Below are positions 1 through 6,995 of a stretch of 18,097 bases of DNA, piece after piece. The position numbers were made by a program, and so were the translations under genes. The notes under the pieces are model-generated. The model was given only the letters and a program-made list of their open reading frames with translations. It was not told the DNA's origin and did no database searches. The DNA is from Flectobacillus roseus (GTDB lineage Bacteria; Bacteroidota; Bacteroidia; Cytophagales; Spirosomataceae), in the NCBI RefSeq assembly GCF_030056665.1, contig NZ_JASHIG010000061.1; one strand, written 5' to 3'. Position 1 is the stretch's first letter; the number at the start of each line of letters is the position of its first letter.

Positions 1-49
1 GAATTTGACAGGAAATTGTATTATTCAAAGTTTGGATAGTTATCAAATA

Positions 50-79
50 AAAAATCCACCCGTATTTGAGTGGATTTTT
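50..79 (-). terminator. Intrinsic terminator, possibly bidirectional
   Basis: A perfect 10-bp stem (AAAAATCCAC at 50-59, GTGGATTTTT at 70-79) encloses a 10-base loop, and a T-run follows on either strand. It lies 43 bp past the stop codon of the minus-strand acyltransferase and is well placed to end that transcript. It could equally end a plus-strand gene left of the window. Positions 1-49 show nothing else. Confidence 0.7.
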
Positions 80-122
80 CGTAGGTCTTTGCTGGAAAAA
101 GTAATTTTCAAGGGAAGCCCAA

Positions 123-689
123 TTAGAGATATTTTCCTTCCAAATAATTCTTAATCCAAGATTTCTGGATACCTTGTATTTGACTAAAGTAAGTTGCAAT
201 TTCTTTGAAATCAGCTTCAACGTTATCGGTCGGATAGAAAGGTTCTCTCACAAAGACAGTCTTTCTTGGGTAATCGAATCCAACAAGCACAATTGGAATA
301 TTAGCTCCTTTTGCGACATAATAAAATCCAGATTTTAATTTTTCAACATTTTTCCGAGTCCCTTCTGGTGCCAGCGCTATGTGTAATTCAGTAGTTTTAT
401 TGAATACCTGAATAACCGCTTCCACCAAGTTATTATTCCTAGACCTATCAACGGGAGTTCCTCCTAAAGCTTTAAACAGCCAGCCAAATGGAGGTTTAAA
501 AAGCTCCTCTTTTCCTAAATATCCAATCTTTTTACCGATAACAGCCCTTGCACCAAGCCCCACAGGAAAATCTACCCAGCTAGCATGTGGCACAACCGCC
601 ACAATACTTTTTTTAAGTGATGCGGGGATTTGTCCTTCTAATTTCCAACCCGCCAACTTAAATAGCATTATAAATATTTTATTTAGCAT
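123..689 (-). CDS. 1-acyl-sn-glycerol-3-phosphate acyltransferase-like protein (PlsC family)
   Basis: This 188-residue protein probably transfers an acyl chain to lysophosphatidic acid or a related lysolipid at the inner membrane. The PlsC-family blocks are visible in order: the catalytic HX4D motif (H35 to D40, PHASWVD), the glycerophosphate-binding block GGTPVDR at 76-82, the PEGTR block at 108-112, and the IPIV block at 131-134. The N terminus is hydrophobic for only about 13 residues, and the protein is shorter than typical PlsC (about 240 aa), as in compact family members. The ATG at 687-689 is the only sensible start. It is a single gene with its own terminator. Family assignment is firm. 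The exact acceptor is unknown, and an acyltransferase for another lipid, such as an ornithine or glycine lipid, is possible in Bacteroidota. Confidence 0.85.
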   Translation of the reverse strand: MLNKIFIMLFKLAGWKLEGQIPASLKKSIVAVVPHASWVDFPVGLGARAVIGKKIGYLGKEELFKPPFGWLFKALGGTPVDRSRNNNLVEAVIQVFNKTTELHIALAPEGTRKNVEKLKSGFYYVAKGANIPIVLVGFDYPRKTVFVREPFYPTDNVEADFKEIATYFSQIQGIQKSWIKNYLEGKYL

Positions 690-787
690 AATTTTAAGTG
701 AATTAATATTTCAAGTGAAAATAATTAAAATCTTCAGCGGAAACAATTTCACTGGAAAAATTACATAATTCAGTAATAATGAATGTA

Positions 788-842
788 AAAAGGCACAAAG
801 TATCTGTCTAAATACGATTCAAACAAACACTTTGTGCCTTTG
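788..842 (-). terminator. Terminator of the protease/HAD operon
   Basis: A 13-bp perfect inverted repeat pairs AAAGGCACAAAGT (789-801) with ACTTTGTGCCTTT (829-841) across a 27-base loop. On the minus strand the stem is followed by a short T-run. It begins about 20 bp past the stop codon of the site-2 protease gene. The long loop makes it less canonical than the other terminators here. Confidence 0.55.
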
Positions 843-859
843 AGCCTTTTCCCCTATGT

Positions 860-2047
860 TTACTTACTAATATCAATCAACATAAAAGGATGAGGTGTAA
901 AGCAAAGTATGAATATCCCCAAAGAAATCCATCCTAAAACTTTACGCTTGGTATCGAGTGGCGAATCCTCTTCCACATCTGGATGATAGATTCCTAAAAA
1001 TCTTCCGAGTAAAAAAGCAAATGGGAAAAATCCTGAGAAACCCTGAAAATCCTTAACCACAGGCGTTGCACTCATTACTAATTGAACAACTACCATACTC
1101 AAACTGATTACCCAAGGAGTTAGTGGATTCGGAGATATTCGGGAAAGACAGGTTTTCAAGAAAAAGATATAAATACCCAACCACAGGAAAAAATCTAAGT
1201 CGGAGCTATAGGTGCTTCCTTCAAAACCAATTGACTTAATTTCCTCAATCGTGTACATTCCGATGCCTGCATAAAACAAAAATCCTACAAAGATAATCGG
1301 AGCAATGGTATTAAATTTCTTTTTGCCAATAAGACCGTACAATATATGTCCACCGTCAAGCTGACCAATCGGGAACAAATTTAAAGCTGTAAAAAATAGT
1401 GATAAATAACCAGCCCAAAGCAATGGATAATGTGATAACTCAAAATTAGGTGGTAATAAAGCAGAATCCGCTACATAGTTTTTGAAAAAAAGCATCAACA
1501 AATTGTCTCCTAACGTCATTTGTCCGTTAAGCAAATTCGCATTTTTTGACATCTCATGGGCATAGTTTGCTCCATATTTAACATATTCGGGATGAATTTT
1601 GTAGATATAATCCAAGGGAGGTAAATGAGTGAAACCATACCACAACACTCCAAAACCTACTACAAATCCAGCCAAAGGACCTGCAATCCCAATATCAAAA
1701 TATTGTTTGCGTGTTCTAGTTCTATCAAGAATACGAATCACTGCGCCAAGCGTTCCGATACTCATGGCCAATGCGCTTAGCCACATCGGTATATAATAGG
1801 GTAGTGTCGTACGAATTTTGTAATACCTTGCCATAAAGAAATGACCAAATTCATGACAGGTTAGAATGGCCAAAAAAGGAATCGAAAACTCAAATCCTTG
1901 CCAAAAATCCTGTGGAAATTTGAGAATATCCTTTTCTGGTAAAAAGAAGAAAAAGCGCCCTGTCATTGCCTCCGCTCCTGCCAATGTTGTAGTTATAACT
2001 GTCACTACAAACAGCACCAACTGAATCGCTAAAGTTTTATTCTTCAT
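860..2047 (-). CDS. Site-2 protease family protein (M50 membrane metalloprotease)
   Basis: This multi-spanning membrane protein of about 395 residues resembles the site-2 proteases that cut substrates within or near the membrane. The zinc-binding HEFGH motif is at about 65-69, inside a hydrophobic helix. The third metal ligand lies in the motif NLFPIGQLDGGH at about 223-234. No PDZ domain is visible, so this is the PDZ-less, EGY1/plant-like branch rather than the RseP type. At least seven hydrophobic segments can be counted. I chose the ATG at 2045-2047 (MKNKT); an in-frame TTG two codons upstream (2053) is less likely. Either start overlaps the end of the upstream HAD gene, implying co-transcription and possibly translational coupling. 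No anti-sigma factor is adjacent, so the substrate is unknown. Confidence 0.85.
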   Translation of the reverse strand: MKNKTLAIQLVLFVVTVITTTLAGAEAMTGRFFFFLPEKDILKFPQDFWQGFEFSIPFLAILTCHEFGHFFMARYYKIRTTLPYYIPMWLSALAMSIGTLGAVIRILDRTRTRKQYFDIGIAGPLAGFVVGFGVLWYGFTHLPPLDYIYKIHPEYVKYGANYAHEMSKNANLLNGQMTLGDNLLMLFFKNYVADSALLPPNFELSHYPLLWAGYLSLFFTALNLFPIGQLDGGHILYGLIGKKKFNTIAPIIFVGFLFYAGIGMYTIEEIKSIGFEGSTYSSDLDFFLWLGIYIFFLKTCLSRISPNPLTPWVISLSMVVVQLVMSATPVVKDFQGFSGFFPFAFLLGRFLGIYHPDVEEDSPLDTKRKVLGWISLGIFILCFTPHPFMLIDISK

Positions 2048-2657
2048 TTGCAAACATATCTAAAATCGTAAATTCATTGGGAATAATCTGTTTTACTTGG
2101 ATACCAACTTTCGCAGCTCCTTCCAAGTTAGGCAACATATCGTCGAGGAATAATGTTTCGGCGGGATTCAAACCTGCCTCTGCCAGAACTGCTTCATAAA
2201 TATCAGTATGAGGTTTGGCTTTGCCCATCTCATACGAAAGAAACAATTTGGTAAATATATCCTCAAGACGTTTTTCGCCAGTACAACGCTCCAAAATTTT
2301 ATTTACTTCGATAATATGAATATTGCTAGTATTAGACAAAACATAGGTATTATACTTCTGTCCTAATTGTTTAATCAAGGCTATTCTCTTAGGATCAATA
2401 TCTAATAACAGTGCATTAAAAGCACGATCTATTTCCTCATCAGAGGCTGTGATATTCAGTTCTTGACGTAACAAATCTCTAAATTCAGCATCCGAATAAT
2501 GCCCTTTTTCGTAGTTAGCCCAAATTTGTTTTTCCTTCAACAATCTCTCTCCGTCTTCCCAAGAAAAATCCTTTGATAGCTTTGCTAACTCTTTATAAGT
2601 TTCGTTCAGATTGATATCGATTACGACATTTCCTAAATCAAAAATGATGTTTTTCAT
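2037..2657 (-). CDS. HAD-superfamily phosphatase, YihX (glucose-1-phosphatase)-like
   Basis: This 206-residue cytoplasmic HAD hydrolase (subfamily IA) has all four motifs. Motif I is FDLGNVV with nucleophile D7; motif II is S108 in VLSNTS; motif III is K148 in GKAKPH; motif IV is D172/D173 in LFLDDM. The sequence around motif I (DLGNVV followed by DIN), with glycine where most HAD enzymes carry the second aspartate, closely resembles E. coli YihX, an alpha-D-glucose-1-phosphatase. The cap helices at about 17-90 fit this branch. The ATG at 2655-2657 has no other in-frame start nearby. Its last codons overlap the start of the M50 protease gene, so the two probably form an operon. The substrate is inferred by resemblance and could be another small sugar phosphate or flavin-type substrate. 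Confidence 0.85.
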   Translation of the reverse strand: MKNIIFDLGNVVIDINLNETYKELAKLSKDFSWEDGERLLKEKQIWANYEKGHYSDAEFRDLLRQELNITASDEEIDRAFNALLLDIDPKRIALIKQLGQKYNTYVLSNTSNIHIIEVNKILERCTGEKRLEDIFTKLFLSYEMGKAKPHTDIYEAVLAEAGLNPAETLFLDDMLPNLEGAAKVGIQVKQIIPNEFTILDMFANEE

Positions 2658-2698
2658 AAAATAAATAAACGGTTGATTCGAAGTTTTGTAGACAAAAA

Positions 2699-2741
2699 AA
2701 TAAGAGGTAAACGCTGTAATTTCATCGTTTTACCTCTTATT
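2699..2741 (-). terminator. Intrinsic terminator of accA
   Basis: An inverted repeat of 15-16 bp with one bulge (AATAAGAGGTAAACG at 2699-2713, CGTTTTACCTCTTATT at 2726-2741) encloses a 12-base loop. On the minus strand it is followed by seven T residues. It sits 36 bp past the accA stop codon and separates accA from the HAD/protease operon. Confidence 0.85.
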
Positions 2742-2776
2742 AATATGCTTATTTTAGTTGCATTTTTACTTACTGA

Positions 2777-3730
2777 TTATTCTGTTACCACGCCCATCGC
2801 TGAAAACTTCTCAATTCTTTGGTCGATTCTCTCTTCTGGTGTCAGTTGAGATAGCTCTTTGTAGGTTTCAAGAATTACGTTTTTCACAGTTTGAGTTGCT
2901 TGCTCAAAATCTAAGTGAGCACCGCCTAGTGGTTCTGGAATAATACCGTCAACCAACTTGTTGCCTTTCATATCTTCGGCTGTTAATTTCAATGCTTCTG
3001 CTGCTTGCTCTTTGAAATTCCATGTTCTCCAAAGGATGGTAGAACAGTTTTCTGGAGAAATTACTGAATACCAAGCATTTTCAAGCATCAAAACTCTGTC
3101 ACCAATCGCAATACCTAGCGCACCACCTGAAGCACCTTCACCGATGATAATACAGATAACTGGTACTTTCAACATGAACATATCGCGAATGTTGCGTGCA
3201 ATTGCTTCACCTTGACCACGCTCCTCTGCTTCAAGCCCTGGGAAAGCCCCTGGAGTGTCAATCAAAGTAACAATTGGCTTATTAAATTTTTCAGCCATTT
3301 TCATCAAACGTAACGCCTTGCGATATCCTTCAGGGTTTGGCATACCAAAGTTACGAAGCTGACGCTGTTTGGTGTTGCGGCCTTTTTGTTGACCAATAAT
3401 CATAAAGGTTTCGTCACCAATTCTACCAAAACCGCCCACCATCGCTTTATCATCTGCTACAGTACGATCACCGAACAACTCGATAAATTCATCACACATG
3501 TGCTCGATGTAGTCGAGTGTATATGGACGTTCTGGGTGACGAGACAGCTGAACTCTTTGCCAGCGTGTCAAGTTTGAGAAAGTTTCTTTTTTGAGTTCTT
3601 CAATGCTAGCTTCCAATTGAGCCGCAGCTGTCGATACATCTACATTATTATCAATCGCCAATTTTTTCATTTCTGCCAATTTGGCTTCTAATTCGGCTAT
3701 CGGTTTTTCAAAATCCAAGAGAGTTCGCAT
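2777..3730 (-). CDS. accA: Acetyl-CoA carboxylase carboxyltransferase subunit alpha
   Basis: AccA forms, with AccD, the carboxyltransferase that moves the carboxyl group from carboxybiotin to acetyl-CoA, giving malonyl-CoA for fatty-acid synthesis. From the chosen ATG the product is 317 residues, close to the usual 315-320. Recognisable blocks include the N-terminal LDFEKPIAELE coiled coil, SRHPERPYTLDYI, the GQQKGRNTKQ block, FGMPNPEGYRKALRLM, TLIDTPGAFPG, and the oxyanion-type glycines in GEGASGGALGIAIGD. I set the start at the ATG at 3728-3730 because MRTLLDFEKPI matches the family N terminus. An in-frame TTG at 3790 would add 20 residues unlike the family. accD is not in the window. A promoter lies upstream at 3819-3846 and a strong terminator downstream. 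Confidence 0.96.
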   Translation of the reverse strand: MRTLLDFEKPIAELEAKLAEMKKLAIDNNVDVSTAAAQLEASIEELKKETFSNLTRWQRVQLSRHPERPYTLDYIEHMCDEFIELFGDRTVADDKAMVGGFGRIGDETFMIIGQQKGRNTKQRQLRNFGMPNPEGYRKALRLMKMAEKFNKPIVTLIDTPGAFPGLEAEERGQGEAIARNIRDMFMLKVPVICIIIGEGASGGALGIAIGDRVLMLENAWYSVISPENCSTILWRTWNFKEQAAEALKLTAEDMKGNKLVDGIIPEPLGGAHLDFEQATQTVKNVILETYKELSQLTPEERIDQRIEKFSAMGVVTE

Positions 3731-3818
3731 TTTGTTGTTGAATTTATCGCATACCCAAGTTTTGCTTGAGCATAGATTAAGTAATAACAATCCTTACGTT
3801 AGGAAGATTTTTAGCCCT

Positions 3819-3846
3819 CAAAGTTAGTCAAAAAGACCTTTCGCAA
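3819..3846 (-). promoter_or_regulatory. Predicted Bacteroidota-type promoter of accA
   Basis: On the minus strand TAACTTTG (3819-3826) matches the Bacteroidota -7 consensus TAnnTTTG exactly. A TTG (3844-3846), the first bases of a -33 TTGC-like element, lies the usual distance upstream. Transcription would begin near 3812, giving a leader of about 80 nt before the accA ATG. Confidence 0.45.
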
Positions 3847-4130
3847 CACGAAATAATCATATTTTTCAAGTGGCCAATCTAACTCAAACTGCATTATCGC
3901 CTCATAATGAAGCAGTTAACTGTCTAATTATGAAATGTATTTTTCTGATCTGATTTTATTTTTTCAATAAATCTCTTGGGCAATTTAGGATAATTTCATG
4001 AAACAACCGCTTTTTTCTCTAGTTTTTATACAATTCTAAAATGATATGAATCCACGCTTTTTCCTCAAAGCTCGTTTTTTTGTACTCTTAGCGTTATTCG
4101 TCTAAGACCCTATTAAAAAAGTTCTATTTT
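3847..4130. other. Divergent accA/permease spacer with nested inverted repeats
   Basis: No credible coding frame is seen here. The notable content is at 3887-3932. AACTGC plus ATTAT (3887-3897) can pair with ATAAT and GCAGTT (3904-3917). Alternatively CATAAT (3903-3908) pairs with ATTATG (3927-3932) around the perfect palindrome CAGTTAACTG (3913-3922). The two pairings exclude each other. The position, upstream of both predicted promoters, suits an operator better than a transcribed attenuator. The rest (3933-4130) is AT-rich with no structure I can name. Confidence 0.4.
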
Positions 4131-4162
4131 TTAGAGAAAATACGCTACTTATGTTATTTTTG
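4131..4162 (+). promoter_or_regulatory. Predicted promoter of the GntP-family permease
   Basis: TATTTTTG at 4155-4162 fits TAnnTTTG exactly. A TTAG at 4131-4134 lies 20 bases upstream, where a TTTG-like -33 element is expected. The predicted start near 4169 gives a leader of about 30 nt. The -33 match is imperfect. Confidence 0.42.
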
Positions 4163-4199
4163 GCGTACTATCCCAGTAAATACATAAAACCCTTCAAAC

Positions 4200-5516
4200 A
4201 TGTCAATTTTAATCTTAGTATTAAGTATTCTATTACTTCTTATCCTCATAACCTTCGGAAAACTCAATGCCTTTCTTTCTCTAATTTTCTCAGCAATTTT
4301 AGTGGGTATTGCCAAACAGATGCCCCTTGCAGATATTTTGGCATCCATCCAAAAAGGAATAGGTAGCACGCTTGGGTCGCTCATTCTGATTCTTGGACTT
4401 GGCGTAATGCTAGGGAGCTTACTCTCAGAAAGTGGCGCAGCACAGCGAATCAGTCAAGTTCTTATTCAGTATTTTGGGGCATCGAGAGTAAAACTAGCCG
4501 TATTAATTACTGGATTTGTAGTGGGTATTGCCATGTTTTATAATGCAGGCTTCGTGATATTGATACCCATGGTTTTCTCAGTGGCTCTCAATACTGGTCA
4601 GCCGATGATTTATGTGGGTATCGCCATGGCTTCGGCCTTGTCGGTAACGCATGGATTTTTACCTCCTCACCCTGGTCCTACAACCATTGCGGTGTTGTTT
4701 AAAGCAGACATTGGTAAAACTTTGATTTATGGACTTACTGTGGCAATTCCAACCTTAATTGTTGCGGGCTTGGTTTTTCCAGAATTTATCAAAAATATCT
4801 CTTCTAATCCTCCAAAAGGTCTATTCGAAACTAAACAATTCAAAGAGGAAGAAATGCCTGGTTTTGGTTTAAGTATCCTAACAGCCTTAATTCCTGTAGT
4901 GCTTATGGGCATGGCTACAGCGAGTGAGTTAACGATGGACACTAACGCTGCGCTACATCACTATTTAAAGTTCTTGGGTGACCCAAGTATTTCGATGCTG
5001 ATAGCAGTAACATTTGCGTTGATATTTTTGGGTATTCGTCGTGGAAAAACAATGGAATATTTGATGGAAAAAACAGGAGGTGCTATTAGTTCTGCATCAA
5101 TGATTATTATGATTATTGCAGCAGGTGGCGCATTCAAACAGGTATTAACTGATAGTGGCATCGGAACAGATATAGCAAAAGCTTTTCAAGATTCTACCTT
5201 ATCCCCATTGGTATTGGGCTGGTTAATCGCCACCATTATCCGAATAGCATTGGGTTCAGCCACAATAGCTGGTTTGACTGCAGCAGGTATTATTCAACCT
5301 TTGATGGCTACCACCCATGTAAACCCTGAATTAATGGTATTATCAATTGGAGCAGGTAGCTTGATGTGCTCACATGTAAACGATACAGGTTTCTGGATGT
5401 TCAAAGAATATTTCGGCCTGACTATCAAGGATACCTTCAAAACATGGTCGGTGATGGAAACTATTGTAGGTGTAATGGGTTTAATGGGTGTTTTAGTTCT
5501 TAATTCGATTGTCTAG
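4200..5516 (+). CDS. GntP-family permease (gluconate/sugar-acid:H+ symporter)
   Basis: This 438-residue inner-membrane transporter has the length and hydrophobic pattern of the GntP/GntT/DsdX family, which imports gluconate and related hydroxy acids by proton symport. Family signatures visible are the N-terminal GKLNAFLSLIFSAILVGIA, the glycine-rich GLGVMLGSLLSESGAAQRIS at about 67-86, GFLPPHPGPTTIA at about 152-164, GGAFKQVLTDSGIG at about 306-319, and the C-terminal HVNDTGFWMFKEYFGL at about 391-406. About 12-14 membrane segments are evident. The start is the ATG at 4200. It is transcribed alone, between its own predicted promoter and a strong terminator. No gluconate kinase or dehydratase is nearby, so the substrate (gluconate, D-serine, glycerate or other) cannot be fixed from context. 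Confidence 0.92.
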   Translation: MSILILVLSILLLLILITFGKLNAFLSLIFSAILVGIAKQMPLADILASIQKGIGSTLGSLILILGLGVMLGSLLSESGAAQRISQVLIQYFGASRVKLAVLITGFVVGIAMFYNAGFVILIPMVFSVALNTGQPMIYVGIAMASALSVTHGFLPPHPGPTTIAVLFKADIGKTLIYGLTVAIPTLIVAGLVFPEFIKNISSNPPKGLFETKQFKEEEMPGFGLSILTALIPVVLMGMATASELTMDTNAALHHYLKFLGDPSISMLIAVTFALIFLGIRRGKTMEYLMEKTGGAISSASMIIMIIAAGGAFKQVLTDSGIGTDIAKAFQDSTLSPLVLGWLIATIIRIALGSATIAGLTAAGIIQPLMATTHVNPELMVLSIGAGSLMCSHVNDTGFWMFKEYFGLTIKDTFKTWSVMETIVGVMGLMGVLVLNSIV

Positions 5517-5532
5517 TAAAAAATCTAACCTT

Positions 5533-5578
5533 AAAAAGCTGTGGTAATCTGTCTGTAGACTTTTATTACAGCTTTTTT
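5533..5578 (+). terminator. Intrinsic terminator of the GntP-family gene
   Basis: AAAAAGCTGTGGTAA (5533-5547) pairs with TTATTACAGCTTTTT (5563-5577) with two G-T wobbles and a 15-base loop, and the stem ends in a run of Ts. It lies 17 bp after the stop codon. Confidence 0.8.
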
Positions 5579-5720
5579 CTGATTACTGGATAAAACGAGA
5601 AAGCCTGATTCAGGTGTATCGACTTTTTCACACATTTTTAAAAAACAGTTTTAAACTGTTAAAAAAATGAGTCCAAGACTAAGTCTTGAACTAGTAACTT
5701 CAAATTTGTCCAGTATTCAG
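5579..5720. repeat. MITE-like 142-bp element with terminal inverted repeats
   Basis: The ends form an inverted repeat: CTGATTACTGGATAAA at 5579-5594 and, read on the other strand, CTGAATACTGGACAAA at 5705-5720 (14 of 16 identical). Inside are three further dyads: CCTGATTCAGG near 5605-5616; a nested hairpin CATTTTT ... AAAAATG around the palindrome of AACAGTTT and AAACTGTT at 5644-5660; and CAAGACTAAGTCTTG at 5674-5688. There is no coding frame. The arrangement resembles a non-autonomous transposable element or a REP-like fold-back sequence placed directly after the terminator T-run. No convincing target-site duplication is seen. Whether it is repeated in the genome cannot be told from here. 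Confidence 0.5.
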
Positions 5721-5749
5721 TTCTCCTCCACAAAAATTGATTAAAACAC

Positions 5750-5780
5750 TTGCAAATATGGAATATAGTCTATATATTTT
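5750..5780 (+). promoter_or_regulatory. Possible promoter of the Cys/Gly-tailed membrane protein
   Basis: TTG at 5750-5752 is followed after 20 bases by TATATTTT (5773-5780), one mismatch from TAnnTTTG. Transcription would start near 5787, about 20 nt before the ATG at 5806. This argues against the upstream ATG at 5758, which would lie inside the promoter. Confidence 0.35.
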
Positions 5781-5805
5781 ATATAGAAATAAAACCTCTA
5801 TTTGT

Positions 5806-6630
5806 ATGATTCCTCAACAAAACCTTGACTTATGGAACCGCATTCAACAGTTTGAACTGGATGTTCCAAATGTATCTTTTCCCTTTTCGAAAAGACTAGC
5901 TAGAGAAAATGGTTGGACACACCAATATTCTTTAAAAGTGATTCAAGAATATAAGAAATTTATCTTTCTCTGTTGTATTAGTCCCACTCCTATTACCCCA
6001 TCCGATGAAGTTGACCAAGCTTGGCATTTACACCTGACCTATACACAATCCTATTGGATAGATTTCTGTCAAAATACGCTACAAAAACACATACACCATA
6101 ATCCTACAGAAGGTGGAAATCAAGAAGCCCATAAGTTTGATGACTACTACAGTAAAAGCCTAAAATTTTATCAAGAAATCTTCGACACCCTTCCTCCTCA
6201 AAATATCTGGAGACCACACCAAGAACGATTTGGAAAACAACAATTCCAACGATTAGATACTAGCAACTATTGGTTTATTCGAAAAAACCTTATTCTCAAA
6301 GTTACTCAATCCTTAGCTATTCCTCTTCTTGTTTGTTGCTGTTTGCTCTTGTTTGTTCGAGCATCAGGAACGAGTGTTTTTTGGGTAATCTCAGGAATTT
6401 TAGGATTACTTATAGCTATGGTTATGGCTTTTCAAAAAAGCATTGATACCAATCATGACGATAAAGACAAAGCAGATTCAGGTTGTGGAGCCACATTTAT
6501 TTCTGATGGAGGCGATCTAGGACATTCGGGTGATGGTGGACATGGTGGTGACTGTGGCGGGCATGGGTGTAGTGGCTGTGGTAGTGGATGCAGTGGTTGT
6601 AGTGGTGGATGCAGCGGATGCGGTAGTTAG
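5806..6630 (+). CDS. TIGR04222-like membrane protein with Gly/Cys-rich C-terminal tail
   Basis: This protein of about 274 residues has three parts. An N-terminal helical region (about 5-150) contains FPFSKRLARENGW and VDQAWHLHL (70-78); the latter resembles the GRDP-like motif VDxxWHxH of TIGR04222 and plant glycine-rich-domain proteins. Two membrane segments follow at about 169-185 and 189-209, the first with three adjacent cysteines. The tail (226-274) is built almost only of Gly, Ser, Cys, His and Asp, with eight cysteines in CSGC-like units. Function is unknown. The His/Cys-rich tail could bind metal or form disulfides, which is inference. I prefer the ATG at 5806 because the conserved region begins there and a promoter-like sequence precedes it; ATG 5758 and TTG 5737 are alternatives. 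No partner gene is adjacent on the same strand. Confidence 0.75.
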   Translation: MIPQQNLDLWNRIQQFELDVPNVSFPFSKRLARENGWTHQYSLKVIQEYKKFIFLCCISPTPITPSDEVDQAWHLHLTYTQSYWIDFCQNTLQKHIHHNPTEGGNQEAHKFDDYYSKSLKFYQEIFDTLPPQNIWRPHQERFGKQQFQRLDTSNYWFIRKNLILKVTQSLAIPLLVCCCLLLFVRASGTSVFWVISGILGLLIAMVMAFQKSIDTNHDDKDKADSGCGATFISDGGDLGHSGDGGHGGDCGGHGCSGCGSGCSGCSGGCSGCGS

Positions 6631-6657
6631 CCTCTATACTTGTTAATTAACCATCTG

Positions 6658-6709
6658 AAAATAATCCTCAATTTAGCGAGTAGGGATTGAGTGGATGAGT
6701 GATTATTTT
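6658..6709 (+). terminator. Likely terminator of the Cys/Gly-tailed protein gene
   Basis: AAAATAATC (6658-6666) followed by CTCAAT (6667-6672) can pair with ATTGAG (6686-6691) and, after a 9-base bulge, GATTATTTT (6701-6709), ending in Ts. The stem is interrupted, so the call is moderate. A stronger hairpin lies about 70 bp further on. Confidence 0.4.
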
Positions 6710-6775
6710 TAATAAAATTTTACAATTAGAGATGTAACTCTTTGCGTCTAAAGAGATATTATTCGAAATATAGTA

Positions 6776-6819
6776 TCAAAAAAGGTGTTCGAAGTTAGTT
6801 TTTCGAACGCCTTTTTTGA
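6776..6819. terminator. Strong bidirectional terminator between convergent genes
   Basis: An 18-bp stem with one G-T wobble pairs TCAAAAAAGGTGTTCGAA (6776-6793) with TTCGAACGCCTTTTTTGA (6802-6819) around an 8-base loop. A/T runs at both edges let it work in either direction. It lies between the plus-strand Cys/Gly-tailed gene and the minus-strand nuclease gene. Confidence 0.85.
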
Positions 6820-6995
6820 TTTAAAACTATGCTATAGTTAAGTTAGTACGCAAAATAAAGTTTAGGATTGTGCTTTAAGCTTTCAGGTATCGGCTTTCGG
6901 CGGTGGGCTATGGGAAAAATGCATGTCTAAGGTCGTTAAAAACATTTTAACACTCTTTGCCTTGTGCCTGTTGCCTTGTCCCTAAAACACAAAAC
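6820..6995. other. Spacer with no recognised content
   Basis: Past the bidirectional terminator, the rest of this 365-bp gap between convergent genes has no reading frame or hairpin I can support. A loosely repetitive stretch of TTGCC and TGCCT words occurs at about 6957-6982, too irregular to call a repeat. Confidence 0.4.

Noticed and set aside
3731..3790. A 20-residue N-terminal extension of AccA from a TTG codon
   Set aside because: The extension is unlike AccA N termini, and the ATG at 3730 gives the family's usual length and start.
5737..5805. Longer N terminus for the Cys/Gly-tailed protein (TTG 5737 or ATG 5758)
   Set aside because: The added residues do not resemble the family, and the segment contains a promoter-like TTG-N20-TATATTTT arrangement.
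6540..6630. Short GGTTGT/GGATGC-like direct repeats that could be taken for a DNA repeat array
   Set aside because: They are in frame and encode the Gly/Ser/Cys tail; there are no spacers or repeat regularity of a CRISPR type. No CRISPR array is present in the window.
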